Source of the DNA: Abelmoschus esculentus
Lineage: Eukaryota > Streptophyta > Magnoliopsida > Malvales > Malvaceae
NCBI GenBank assembly: GCA_035048815.1
Contig: JAUCBN010000016.1
Coordinates: 3,402,501-3,466,500 of the forward strand
DNA: 64,000 bases
Direction of reading: 5' to 3'
Every line of letters begins with the position of its first letter. Within the stretch, counting starts at the first letter, position 1. The notes beneath the pieces are model-generated. The model saw only the letters and a program-made list of their open reading frames with translations, did no database searches and was not told where the DNA came from. Of the stretch, positions 1 through 12,600 are shown piece by piece. The position numbers and the translations under genes were made by a program.

Positions 1-1476
1 CTTATATCAATAAAATACATGTTATTACTTAAACCGTTACGATATTATTCATAGCGACATGTATCATTATTGTAACTTTTTAAATAAATGTTTAATATCT
101 TATGTTCATAATAAAAATGAACAGTTTTGTAATAATTTGAGTAATTACTCAAAAAGTTGCCAAAATTTTAAATTAAAAAATTATAATATTACGAATAATT
201 AAATAGAAAGTTATAATATTCGTAATAAAATGTATAGTTTTCATAAGTTTTAAAGGACTGCTCAAAAATAAAAAATTATGATATTCATAATAAAAATATA
301 TGATTATTGTAATTTTTAAAATTGATTACTCAAAGTTTTTAAGTAATGAAATGTGTAATTCTCGTAAGTTTTTAAGTAGCTATTAAAACATGAGCAATTT
401 CAATATTACATGTTCATAAAAATGGATACTATATGTAAATTAAAATGTGCATTACAAACAGAGAAATATTTGTGTTCAGAACTATTTTTTTTAATTTAAG
501 TACACACTCAAAATTTAACTTATAAACCGTAAATAAGAAAAATAATATACTAAAAAATAGATTTTATTTAAGAGTTAAATAGGAAAATCAACGAGAGAAT
601 TTTTTTTCGATATATAAATTTTAAGGCACTTTCGAGCGAAATAGAGATTAAATTTGATGAACTCACAAAGACGTGATAAAACAACTACTAAAATTTTATG
701 TCGAAGGATGATGACACTAAACGATAGAACAACAAAAAATATTCAAGTTCTAAGCTTCACAAATAAAAAATGTTAAATGTTTAAATTTCAGTGATTAAAT
801 TAAAACATTTAAAACTTTAATAACACCAAAATATTTTTGTGAATAATATCAAGCGATGATTTACGTAATTTATCCTACGAATTTTAAGTATTTCTCGTCT
901 CACATCTGAACTAGCATCGCTCATTATCGTATTAGATTGAATGATTTGTTGCTTATATATGTTTCGAGTCATTTGAACAAAAATCATATACGCTTTAATT
1001 ATGTCTTCTTCTATGTCCTACACTAAAAATTATTAAAAATTTAAATTATAAACTTTAACTCTAGTTTTCACGTCTTAAAACTTAAACCCTAAAATATATA
1101 TTATACCCTTAATTCCCTAAACTTTAACCAAAACCTCTAACCTTAACTCTTAAATCCTTAACACTAAATCTATTATTTCAAAATAAAAATAAAATAAAAA
1201 GACATACGATTTGTACTCGAGTCCTTCACACAAGTAGTTAAAAAATTGAAAATCTTTATTAACCCGTTTTTAATTGACATTATGTATGTAAACCTCAAAT
1301 CTCTGCATTACCCTGTAAATTATTAAGAGAAGAAAACGAAATTCACAGGCCCTGAACTGCAGAACAAGTTGTTGATGATGATCCAGGCTGCAATCAAGCA
1401 AAATATGAATACAATTGAAATGTGATTTCATCATATATATATATATATACATACATACATTCAGCCAAACCATAAT
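1..1476. other. AT-rich intergenic DNA
   Basis: I see no supportable gene here. The stretch is AT-rich. From about 1080 to 1170 it has a run of degenerate telomere-like words (variants of CCCTAAA/CCTTAA). A short (TA)n microsatellite lies near 1435-1449, just beyond the 3' end of the PI-PLC-like gene. The small open frames across it show no family resemblance. Confidence 0.6.
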
Positions 1477-3162
1477 TTACAGTAAATTCTGATAATCTTT
1501 TACCTTGCATGAATGGACATCATCACAGCCGCATATCAATTGGCCATTCAATTTGTCAACAGCTTGGAACACTCCTCCCCCTTCACTTCTCTGCAACAAT
1601 GGTCACCAATGTATAGTTACGAAATCACTTATCGAAGAGCGAGATAGTGACCAGCGAAACGTGTACCTTGTAAAAGTCAACCGCGACAAAGTTTGCCCAC
1701 CGGTTGCCTGATGTTCCATGGCATGCCTCGAGCATACTCAGAAGTCTACCTGAATTGTCTTCACAGATAAGTTCTTTGATTGGTATTGACTGAAAGTGGT
1801 TTATCAGAACCAGAGATTTCGTTTTGTCATCGAGTGGTGCCGACTCTGCCCGGTTGCTGCATTGTCCTGAATGCTCCCCATCATTCCCATCTGAAATTTT
1901 AGGACAAATGTATTTCAGTGCTGTAAGTTTAGACAGATTATCTTATGATTAGGAAGTGGTATTACATTGATTCTCAACCACGTAGTTCCATTGATATGCT
2001 ATTCCTTCACTTTCTTGCTTGGACCGCTTTGAAGTGAAGACAACAAGTCTTTGGTTATTGGCAACCATATCCTTTACTAATGGCCAATCTGTACCATTCC
2101 GCGGCATACTCGAGACCGGAAACCAGTACTTCATTAGGCCGGAGTCTTGAAAAACTTTTGATAACGCTTTTGGGGTATCAACATAGTCTTCTAGGAACAG
2201 TGTCACAATCTGTGATGGATTTGCAGATAAAAATGACTCCACTTGCTTGAAAGTGTCAATGGCAAGCCACTGCAATGAAATAAATTCAAGGCCTTTCAGT
2301 TTCTTTCTTCTTCAAGATGCAGAAATGAGATCAAAACAGGTGAATTATGATCTTAAATGACATACAAATGCAGTGAAATCATAGCATTTCCCTCCAAAAG
2401 AATGGCACAACCATATGTCTCCTTTGAACTCGTATGTATCGAGCATCAGTGCTCGAACTCCATTCTGTAAGAGAAATCAATAAACTAAAGTGCACTTCCA
2501 TGTAATACAAGGAACATGATTTGTTACCCCTCAAAACAAAATTTCTTACATTTAACTGTTTTGTTACACTGTCCTCTTGATTTACCAAAGTAAGTCGAAG
2601 TCCGGTATGACTCGGCTCCTCTTCGTTGGCAAACGAATTATGAGTTGTAACAAAAGCATATCTGTTGAATGGCAGAGAATTCTGCCCGGAAATATATGAT
2701 GATCTATGTTAGTGAATTCTGGAATTCATTGTAACAATTCATTTATTTCGATAAAGTATTCATATCCGACACTAATAATCGAAAGTCCAGAAACTGAAAT
2801 GTTACAAATGTTACCGTAATCTGGAATTGGTCGGTAGCCGATGATCGGATACATCTCGTCCCTTCAAATGTTTTGGAACAAGAGAAACATGACAGCCCCG
2901 TCTGGCAGTCTGCATCAGATGAACAATAATCTCCGAGCTACAGTTAAAAACAACACCATTAAGACATAACATTAAAAAAACTACAATAATCCTCTTGACC
3001 TCTCTTAACATGTTCTATCTCTGTTTCAGGTTCACTCTCAAAATAAAAAGTATAAGTTACCTTGCATTGTCCATTAGAGCAAGCAAAAACAGTTGTTATA
3101 ACAGCAGAACTGATCAGACTCAGTGCAGACAGGATCAATGACATGTTTCTTGGATGTTCCAT
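1477..3162 (-). CDS. PI-PLC X domain-containing protein (PLC-like phosphodiesterase)
   Basis: Seven exons on the minus strand join in frame with GT-AG borders: 3162-3061, 2937-2815, 2681-2550, 2464-2366, 2269-1966, 1890-1667 and 1590-1477. The product is about 365 aa. It begins with a hydrophobic secretion signal (about residues 8-26), followed by a Cys-rich segment (CSNGQC, CSSDADC) and the PLC-X fold. The two putative catalytic histidines are H89 in THNSF and H140 in LCHSF. Further family blocks follow (EDYVDTP, YWFPVS, FVAVDFYKRS, ICGCDD). This is the plant secreted, often GPI-anchored, PLC-like family. Its substrate is not established, and it lacks the C2 and EF-hand regions of true plant PI-PLC. 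The 3' end is the uncertain part: the last exon reads eight residues past a possible GTAAAA donor at 1503 to a stop at 1477. A further exon carrying a GPI tail could exist, but I could not find one. Confidence 0.85.
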
Positions 3163-3994
3163 TTGTAAAATGAAGAATGATTAACGAAAGTATGAAATTT
3201 GGGGTTGTCGAGGATAAATTTTAGTAAAAAGGGGAAACCAGAGGTGTGTTTGGTAAGAAATCCAGTAGGATCAGAATCTATGGCAACAATGTGAATGTCT
3301 GGATTGCTAAATGTTAAAGAAGGAAAGACAGGGAAGATTGTAGCATCAGATATGGACATGATGGGTGTAAAATGCAATGAAAATGGAATACAATCTATAT
3401 AGTTTCTATCTCGTAATTGACGAAATTGGAAACTGTTTACTGTCATATTTATGGTCTTTCCATACTGTTTTTTAAGCAATAAATTGGAACATAACCCCCC
3501 CTTTTGTCTTGTCCCTGGCAGTTTCCTTTATATTTTCCCAGGTTTAAAATGACAAAAACTCATACATTCTCTAGGTTTGTTTTTACCCAACTTACGATAT
3601 CTCTCGTTTTTATCAAAATTAATCAATTAAATATATTTAATTAATTAATTTTTCACTTAATTATATAATTTATTGATACTTTGATATACAAATTTGTATA
3701 ATTATATCTTCCATATTTAATTTTTTTATTAAAATAAAGATTACATCTGTTTCTATACCAAGATTAAAACTTATATAAAATAAGATAATATGATCACTCT
3801 AGATCATTAGGCCAATCGATAGATCTCTATATTTTTTATATTTAAACTTTAAATCCTAAATCACTAATCCTTATAAACTCTAAATTTTAACCATAAACCC
3901 TAAATTTTACGCCTTACAACCTAAAACTATAAAATTTATTTTTATTTATATATTAATTATTTTCCAATTTTTATCGATTATAGTTTTATTGTAC

Positions 3995-4545
3995 TGTTGG
4001 AAATATGTAATGCTTGAATCCCACATTCTGTTTTTATAGGTTGTATGAGAGCAGTTCAGTTGATTTAAAATTCTCTTAGAATTTTAAATACTTAACCGAA
4101 TAGATTTAATAACAAAATATCCGAGACTTAAATGGATATTTTCGGTTATAAAATCTACTATTTTTAGATAGATATTAACAGATTATCTGAGATTTAATTA
4201 GATTTTATCTGTTAATAAATCTAATTTTGAATAGATTTTATCTAATATTTAAATGGATATTTTCGGTTAACAAATCTACTATTTTTGGATAGATATTATC
4301 TGATATTAAATTTAAAATTTAAATTTAAATCAGATTTTATTTGATTCTCGGATAGATTTGTCCCTGCTTTCAACCTATAAATAAGATATTTTTCTCTCAT
4401 TTTTAATCATCCCATTCAGAGTTCATCTGTCTTACTTGAGAGAGAATTTAAGAACATCATTCTGTTCAACTCCGGTTCCGACGATCATTTCCTCTACAGT
4501 CCACTCTAAACTAACCTTAATATAGTATTTTTTGATAGTTTTACT
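3995..4545 (+). repeat. Possible solo LTR or LTR remnant
   Basis: The segment opens with TGTTGGAAATATGTAATG, which is typical of plant Copia LTR starts. It has a TATA-like CCTATAAATA at about 4373, followed by a less AT-rich leader-like tract. The words TAGTTTTATTGTAC just before it and TAGTTTTACTGTAC near 4536-4549 are nearly the same and might be related flanks. There is no clear CA end and no exact 5-bp duplication, so this is a weak call. Confidence 0.25.
4130..4299 (+). repeat. Direct repeat, two copies 121 bp apart
   Basis: A segment of about 49 bp at 4130-4178 (AAATGGATATTTTCGGTT...) recurs at 4251-4299 with only a few changes. The spacer between the copies contains partial versions of the same words (GATTTTATCT, AATAGATTTTATCT), so this looks like an eroded tandem array. 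It lies inside the possible LTR remnant. Confidence 0.6.
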
Positions 4546-5447
4546 GTACTTAATATATCTTATATTAAATTGAATTTAAAATTATAAAAACTAACCTTCA
4601 TTGACCGGATTATTATCTAGTACATTAGAAAATTATATAACATTTTTTAATAAATTATATATACCATATAAACTGTTCAATTGCAGGTCATTTAAAGATT
4701 CGAACTTAGATCACCTTTGAATAATATATTTTATTGAATCACTTGATTAGTTTAATGATAAGGTATTTTATAATATTTTAGATATAAAAATTATAAAATT
4801 AATTATTTTAAAATTTATAATATATTTATCTTTTTCGTTTAAAATTGAACGATATATATTATAAATTAATCTAAATTCAAAAATGTTAAAATATATTAAT
4901 TTTAAGTAACAAGGATTGATCTAAATAGTATGTAACTTAATATTATTTAAAAAACCACAAATTTAAATCTTTATATATAAAATTTCACCTAAAAATTTAT
5001 TATCAAAATCATGTGTGTAACGTGATATTTTTTTTAATTTCGTTTTTAATCTAGTGTCATGTATTTTTAATTATATAAAAAAATATATAATAATAAATTA
5101 AATTCATTTATGATTTTTTTTTTAAAAAATACATCATAAAATTGTCATACTAAAAAAAGTAGTGAATTATTGTTTTCATTCTCCTGGCCAATTCCATTAT
5201 TTCGGCCCGCAACCAACAGGCAACGTTGAATGTAACCGGACCCGGTTGCCAAGGCCCAAGCAACCAGCTTAAAGAAGGTTGATGGCGGTGGGTAAATGGT
5301 GCGCTGCCATTGTTAGCTTGTTCATTTCTTTCACATTCTGTCGGCCGAAAAACAAACCGAGTGGTGCCCGCCACGCTCCAAAATTGTTAGATAAGCAGTA
5401 GAGCCGCCAAAAGAATTTGAAAGAGAGCAGTGAAAATATTTCAAATC

Positions 5448-6929
5448 ATGCCGACTCTCACAAAACTTTATTCAATGGAAGAAGCCTCCCAGCACGATAC
5501 CAAAGACGATTGCTGGGTTGTTATTGACGGCAAGGTCTTTTCTTTTTCTTGTAATTATTGGTTTACAGTATTCTTGGGTTATGGTTTTGCTTCTTGGATT
5601 ATGTTATGCTTGCAGCAAGCTCAAAACTGTATTTGGAATTTGGATAATAACCCATTGTTACATTTAGTGCTTTGTCTTTGCATACCTCTTCCTTATCTTG
5701 CATTGCCTGGAAAAATTTCTAGTTTAATATCAAACACTAAGCACAATCTGGGATAAAACTATGCCAAGTTTAGGCCTTTTGTCTAACCTTCCAAGTTTTT
5801 GAATTTGCATAATGCTCATGAGGTTGTGCTTGAAGCGATGGTGATCATGTTTGTGTTGAGTTTATAATATGCTTTGTTATATTCCCTAATTGTATTTTGG
5901 TGGGAAAATAATTACGTCCTATTTAATCATATGCCGAGTCTGGATCGATATTCTTTTCCCGAAGAACTGTGTGTTTTATTTTTTTTTTCATATCTTGCTG
6001 GTTCTTCCTGGCAATGATATTTTAGGTGGCCTCATATGCTTATCTATACTTACTATTTAAAGTAGACATCCCAATGGCATGGTTTTTGTCCTGCAAATAG
6101 TACTAAGGAAGGCCATAGTTGATCCCCTTGATTGAGTTTGGTCTCTTGATTGATTACTGCTTTCTAGTTTCAAGGGTTTATGTACTAGTTTTAATAGCCT
6201 AGGAGTTGCATGTACAATTTGACATCCTCTGCTGATGTGGATTCATTAGTCTTTGAACATTAATGTGGATAATAGTAATGATTCTGAAGGTGTGGATCAC
6301 TCTTGTTGCATCTATACAAAATTTGGTTGCACCTGATGAGCTCCATGATCTAACACCTTGTATGGACTTTCTTATTTTCGATTTTCCTATAAGAACATGG
6401 AAGTGTTTAATCCTCACGTATTATGAGTGTGAAATGAAATCCTTCCAGTTAATTATTATCTTGATCGAAAATGAAGTGTCATTTCCCTTTATAGGTGTAT
6501 GATCTTACTTCTTTTTTGGATGAGCATCCGGGAGGTTATGATGTAGTGCTTGCAGTAACAGGTGATACTCTTATGTATCCTTACTGATAATTTTCTTATT
6601 AAGCTTTCCGCCTATGAGTGTCCGGGTTATGAAATAATGAATCCTCTCATGATGTGGTTTTGATGATTTTCCTTGAAGGGAAGGATGCAACGGATGATTT
6701 TGAAGACATTGGACACAGCAAAAGTGCAATAGAGCTTATGCAGAACTTTTGCATTGGCGAGCTTGACACATCTGCCACAGTCATCCCAGAACTTGAAATT
6801 TCCTCCAAGAAGGAAACCAGCAATTACTCTTGGAATCTCATGGAATTGACAAAGCAATATTGGGCTGCTCCTGTGGCAATCGTCGGTATCTCTGTGGTGG
6901 CTGGTCTTGTATTCCTGCATAAAAAGTAA
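5448..6929 (+). CDS. Cytochrome b5, ER tail-anchored
   Basis: Three exons (5448-5534, 6495-6561, 6679-6929) join in phase to give 134 aa, the usual length of plant microsomal cytochrome b5. The start MPTLTKLYSMEEA matches the family; an upstream in-frame ATG at 5430 is less likely. The heme pocket has both axial histidines, H40 in HPGG and H64 in DIGHS. A C-terminal hydrophobic helix (about 110-130) ends in HKK, the signature of a tail-anchored ER membrane protein. The protein passes electrons from NADH-cytochrome b5 reductase, or from P450 reductase, to desaturases, hydroxylases and some P450s. Intron 1 is long (960 bp). Intron 2 ends in TTGAAG with little pyrimidine tract. The function is well supported; which cytochrome b5 isoform this is cannot be fixed from the sequence alone. 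Confidence 0.93.
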
Positions 6930-8055
6930 ATGAGTTTGATTTTTTTCCCTATTGGCTGCTGAAAGGGAATACTTCCCCTAATTTTGAATAATTAGATGGA
7001 TAATGATTTAGAACATTTAGTCATTGGCAATTTTAAATTCTGAAGGCGGGGTCGGTAGAATACCTGCATGATAGGATTGAAAAACAGGAAAAATACTTGT
7101 ATTAATACAAGGGGAAGGATTTATTGTCAGTTTGGTCTGTTTTAAGTTTTGCATCAGTTAAGTGAGCTAGAAGAGATTTAGCAATGGTGATTTTTGTGGG
7201 TATATGACCCTGAATAATAAAATACTAGTTCACTTTGGCAAACTTGAGGTAATTCTTAGTGTGAACTTAGTTAAATTTATCCCTTTAGAATCTAGACTCA
7301 TTTGAATCTTGTTGTTTGACTTGGAAACCAATCTTGAATTGGATATAAAGCATATATATATATATTCCAATCCCAAATGTTTCTCAGTATTAGTTCCTTC
7401 AACTTATAGCAAACACCAGGCTTTATCATCCTTGAAAGATAGCAAAGGGGGAAAAAGAGAATCCTTTTGATCTTTGGAATATAATTGATTGGATTTTTGT
7501 TAAACATCCAACTCAATGATGGATTTTTCTTATAAAGCTTTAAAGTAGTTTAAAATCTTATCTTCTTAGAATATGCCATTTTTTGGAAGCAGTACAATAA
7601 TGCTTTTGTTATGAACAGTTTATTGTACTACACTCCTTTAATTGAAGATCCTCCACTGAACATATACTCACTTTCCCTTCTGCAATAGGAACTTAAAGCT
7701 ACATCTTTTGCTTGATTAAAAGTACTGATTTTTATATGCCATCTTATAAATGATGCATCAGACACTGTCTGAAGTAATTACTAATTTAGAAACCTGCTTT
7801 AGAACACAAATAGATGGAACTTTGATCCATTCAAAAATGGAAATTTGTCACATTTTGATTATCCATGTCTGAATCTTCTGCAGTACCCCAATTTTTATTA
7901 TTTTTTTCCTTTCCTTACAAAATGGATTTCCAACTTCCCACCTCAAATATAAAACAGGAGAAAAACCAGAATAGAAGATAAAAGAAACAGGATGATCAAC
8001 AGGTTGTGAAACCCTCCACTACATACATACAGTTTGTCAAGAAAAAAACTAGACC
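6930..8055. other. Cytochrome b5 3' flank and spacer
   Basis: No coding sequence is supported. The first few hundred bases are the likely 3' UTR of the cytochrome b5 gene. A short (TA)n run lies near 7350-7363. The remainder is ordinary AT-rich spacer leading to the 6-phosphogluconolactonase remnant. Confidence 0.5.
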
Positions 8056-8443
8056 CTAATCGGAAAATTTAAGGCCATCCAGTTTCAATGCAGCTGGCTT
8101 GTCCAAAAACCATACCAACTTTCCTTTTGTTGGGTGGACTAACTGTGCAGGGAGCGATGGGCAGTCAGGTCCGATATTATCGATCGCCAATGCACAGCCT
8201 TTGCTTTGCTCTCAGCGGTCATGACAATTGCTACGTTTGATGCTGACAGGCAAAGTGAATGTTATCGTCTCCGGTGGAAGTTTGGGGGAATCAAGTGCAG
8301 AATGATTATGGAATAGTAAGGCAATGTGGCCGTCATGTCCCATGCCAAGAAGGATGAGATAAACTTGGGGCAGTCGCTGATATCGGAAACACTAACCGTA
8401 GCTGAATCATTGATAGACTGAACATGGCTGGGAACAATCGCAC
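8056..8443 (-). pseudogene. 6-phosphogluconolactonase pseudogene fragment
   Basis: Read on the minus strand across three frames, this stretch contains consecutive family blocks: IVPSHVQSIND, VSVSDISDCPKF, then after a frame change LILLGMGHDGHIA, NHSALDS, PPETITFTLPV, then further frame changes to VAIVMT, KAKAVH, and GKLVWFLDKPAALKLDGL with a stop at 8056. The enzyme is the second step of the oxidative pentose phosphate pathway (lactone hydrolysis). Small deletions break the frame after CPKF, after TLPV and after AVH. About 20 residues are missing between SIND and VSVSD and about a dozen before PPE. The 5' edge at 8443 sits right after TTTTAG, like an exon acceptor, so the fragment probably came from a genomic copy rather than a processed mRNA. 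No upstream exons are seen. It cannot encode an enzyme. Confidence 0.8.
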
Positions 8444-9644
8444 CTAAAATACATGTCATATGGCATACAAGCATATACATTAAGGTTTAAACTTGTCCAA
8501 ACAAACTGAAGCATAATTTTTCAGCCCAATCTATCCATTGAAGAAAGCACTGGAATTAAGAACTCGAATATAAAGATATGGTGTTTCTACAAAATGCACA
8601 GTATTATACTCACCAACCAGTATTACAGATGTTTCTACGGATTTGTACATCCAAACTGTATTATACCAACTACCAAGTGTTTAAACCCCTCCCCAACCAG
8701 TGTTACACTCTTTCGAGAACGATAAAAATGCATGGTTTCTTTGTTTCTATACAATGCAATAGCAGAGACACCTCGCTCCTTCACTGCTGCCTCTGATAAC
8801 TCGTTATTTTCTATTTAAATAATCAGCCAAATCTGTTCTCTTATTTCATCCAAATCTTCAAGAATCCCCAGTTCTCCTATGTCATTGTTAACCTCACAAG
8901 CAGTCAACTCATGCCTTTCTCTCTAATCTCAATGCCAAATTGGATGTAGCAGTTAGAGGAGTATGCCTAGAATCATTGGGCTCTCAAGGAGCAGCAAGCA
9001 AGCTGAAGTAAATGACTGTCGGCGCAGAAATGTTGAGTCTAACTTTGGGCTGCAAAGATGAAACTTTACAAACTCGGTAAATAATTTCCTTTATTTTTTG
9101 TGTATTTACTAATAATTTAAATGAAACTTTCAATTCGGGACTCTTTAAAATTTAATAGTTACACCGATAATTTTAAATATGACTACAATGTTTTTTTAAG
9201 CCAAACCATAAAAAATATATATTTTTATAATAGATATATATATAATATTTGATCTGAATTAATCGATCAATTTATTAATATTAATAATTATGTATAAGAA
9301 AAAGATGTGTATGTATCGTTAAAGGTAACAATTGATACAATGGGTAATATGTATCGAATAAATTGGCATGAAATTCAAATTCATAAAAATGCATGTTTTA
9401 ACTTATTCTTCTCATTTTTGTCAACTACAGCTTTGATTTATCGTTTTTGAACAGGTAAGGGACAACTAAAAAAAAAGAGGGGAAATGAGAGAAAAAAAAA
9501 CCCCATCATTTATTTCTTATCACAGATGGTGTAGGAACTGGGAAACATACGACCAAGACAATTTGATTGCATTTCCTTTTTGCCATCATCCTGCAAAATT
9601 CTTAATCCAACAGGATAAGAACAACAACTGTAGCAGCTACTCAT
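8444..9644. other. Spacer with no recognised gene
   Basis: Short open frames occur (for example 8578-8796) but none resembles a known protein. The part at 9100-9320 is very AT-rich. The last 150 bases before 9645 should be the 3' UTR of the minus-strand kinase gene. Confidence 0.5.
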
Positions 9645-12600
9645 CTATAACCGGAGAATGGTTCGTATGGTGTCACATAAGTTTTGAGTGGTCTGTTGCT
9701 CCTGATTCGCCTGCAACTCTTGAAGAGGCATCTCATCATAGCACCTACAATGAATAGAACAGAAAAAAAAAAATAGTAAAACAAACAAACAAACAATAGC
9801 TGGTAATTGTTAAAGTTGGCAATACTTACATTTTGTGATATGCTAGGGCCTGTGCAAGATTCATCAGGGTAGAACTTGAAGTTAGTCTTTTGTACACACT
9901 CGGAGGAAGTTGCATCTGCAGGATGTTAAAATGGAAAATAACTGATAAAACTCAGAGAGACAAGGAAAAGAAAAGGGTCATGAATGGACCTCATTATGAG
10001 CTCTTCGGCCTTTTTTCGATTGTCCATCACCAGCGAAAAGCTCTTGGAGTGGTCCCAATGCCATAGTTCCAATAAAATCCTGCTGCATGCCTCTAAGGAA
10101 ATTATCTGATAAAAGGGAAATTGGGGATATATCTGTGGCCCTCAAGAATGGTATAGGTACTGTATTACCAGCTGCATATATTGAAAAGAGCTGCAAAACC
10201 AATTAGCCACCTCAGCTGCAGCAACAGGTAAAACTAGAATAACATGGCATTGGCAGCACATAAACCATTTGAAGTGATGGGTGGTAGGCTAGAACAAGGG
10301 AAAGCACACAACTGAGGGAATGAGGAAAGTAGAGAAAAGTGGGAGACACTAGTTTAGTTATAAATAAAACACAAACAAACCTAAAATTCCTCATGCTTAC
10401 ATTCAAGCTAGTAATTGAACATTGAATAGGAGGGCAGAAGATCCCAGAAGCAGAGCAAATCCATATCCAGGTTACTAATTTCAGCAAAAATGATTCAAGT
10501 TTTAACATAGATTACAGAATGAAAATAACCTTATCTTGCAAAGCGAAACCATTTTTCTTGCTAACGGTTTCATTCTTCAGTGTGCCACTACTGACTTGAC
10601 TGCCGGTTTTTTCCCTTGCCTGTGGAACACTGTCTGGTCTCAGTTTTTTTTCAGGATGGACAGATGTTAAAGAAGATCCCTGAGTCGTTAAATCTAATTC
10701 TTCCTTAGTAACTGTTCGCCTTCTGTTATGAACACCAGAAAACATGCTCAACGAATTGAATGCAAAGCTTGGCAACTAGGTTAGGACTTCCCCTACTTTT
10801 GTGATGTAGACTTACAATACCATATAAATATTTTTTCCATGTTAACCAAGCATAAATACAAGATAATTATGTGGTTGACTTTGGAGAGTATGGAGGAATA
10901 TACCGTGATAACTGGCGCCTTGTGCCTTTAAGCACTGTGCCTTGAGCATTGTCAAGAACGGTTGGAGCTTCTTTACTACTGGGAGGTTGACGTCGAGAAA
11001 ATGATTTCTGCAACTCATCCCCGGCATGAACTACTACAGTGTCGAACTCCCCTATTAAACATAAAATCAGAAAAAGAGAAAACAATTTCACAAACAAATA
11101 ACATCCAGAAACAAATAGAAAGATATTATCTAATTAAAGATTCTCTAGCAATGCTTTCACTATTATTTTCAACCCTATAAGCAAAACATAGAATCAATAC
11201 TGTCGTAGTCAACGCAGTAACAAAGCAGATGGTAACATTGTCCACTTCTATTCTGTATAAGATTTATGAAGTAGAAGAAAAATCCATCTGAAAATGAGTA
11301 CAGTTCAATCTGGCTTCGTAACTTCACCATTACATAGCTAAATTATCCACGTGAACATGACATAAGGCATGAAATCCAAGCCCCATTTGATCCCTCCTTT
11401 TCCAATTTCCCTAAACAGACATTTGCTCAAGCATTGACTACCATTTGCTCCACCATTGAGATCAAGCTAAATTATTAGATGCGAGTGCGACAATCGAAAA
11501 AGAACTCCATACCTTCACCTGTCATTTCCATGTCATCTAATATGCGAGACTTCTTCAAAGTGCCTGTTGCAGTACTCTGATTTGCAACTTGAAGACCCAT
11601 ATTCTGAGGTTTTGATGGAACAGTATATCCGTAACCCTCATTCAAGTTTGAACCTTCCAGTGTCTGCTCCAAATTTGGAGTAGTCAGTACCAGGTGAAAT
11701 GAATAGGCATGCATGCTACAGAAATTGAGTAATGCATTCAGAACAAGAAAATTCATACATTAATCCCTGGAGTTTGTGCATGTTCCATTGCAGCCCTTGT
11801 TTCCTTTGCATTCTCAATCTTCGGTAACATTACAGAAGCTCCGCATTTGCATTTCTCAATGAATTTGTGCTAAGTTTCAGACAGAGATGATGGTTTCATG
11901 TCAAAAGTATAAACAAACAAACAAACAATGAAAAGGCAAGTGAAGTAACAAGTGATCAAGTATGTCGAAAAGAAATACATATCCCCCCACCCCTTAGATA
12001 TTAAAAATAAAAATAAGAGTCCTCATTTTAACTCTATGCAAATCATTACATGTAATGACAGGTACTTGAACTGTGAGCAGAGGCTGTTACCATACTTTCA
12101 ACAAGTCGGATGCAGTAGGGCGTAGGCTTGGATCCTTTGTAAGGCTCTTAGCAACAAAATCATGAAAGACAAGAGACCTGTTTGCCAAAAAAAAAACTAA
12201 ATCAGAACATAAATCTATGATGTTTTTACAAATAAGTGGCATGCATGGAGAAAGAACAAGCTATTATTATGATTCTTCTTTGAAAAGGGATCTCTATACA
12301 GCCAATTTGGTGAATGGATAATATCATTGCCGGCTGTGCAGTAATCTAGCTAGAAACAATCAACCAATTACCTTCTTTGAGTAAAAATCAATTATGAAAA
12401 CAAAAACTCACAGAAATAAACAAGTAATACTAACAAATAAATATATTAAAACTCTAATGCAAAACATCATGAAAATAACTAAACAAAATGGAGGAAGAAA
12501 GTTATGATGAGGCAACAGATAACAACATTGTTCCACATGGTTCAACACAGTATTTAGACTGTGACTTATAGTGCCCAGAAATTTATGTAGATGATGCGGT

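Larger units (their letters stand above)
3163..5447. other. Intergenic region between divergent PI-PLC-like and cytochrome b5 genes
   Basis: No gene is supported. The stretch holds the upstream regions of two divergent genes. It also has a degenerate telomere-like run near 3840-3930 resembling the one near 1.1 kb, a possible LTR remnant from about 3995, and a direct repeat at 4130-4299. The 5160-5430 part is less AT-rich and is the likely promoter and 5' leader of the cytochrome b5 gene. Confidence 0.55.

Noticed and set aside
10842..11180. Several overlapping open frames on both strands within the kinase gene
   Set aside because: They are shadows or intron read-through of exon 14 of the SIK1-type gene.
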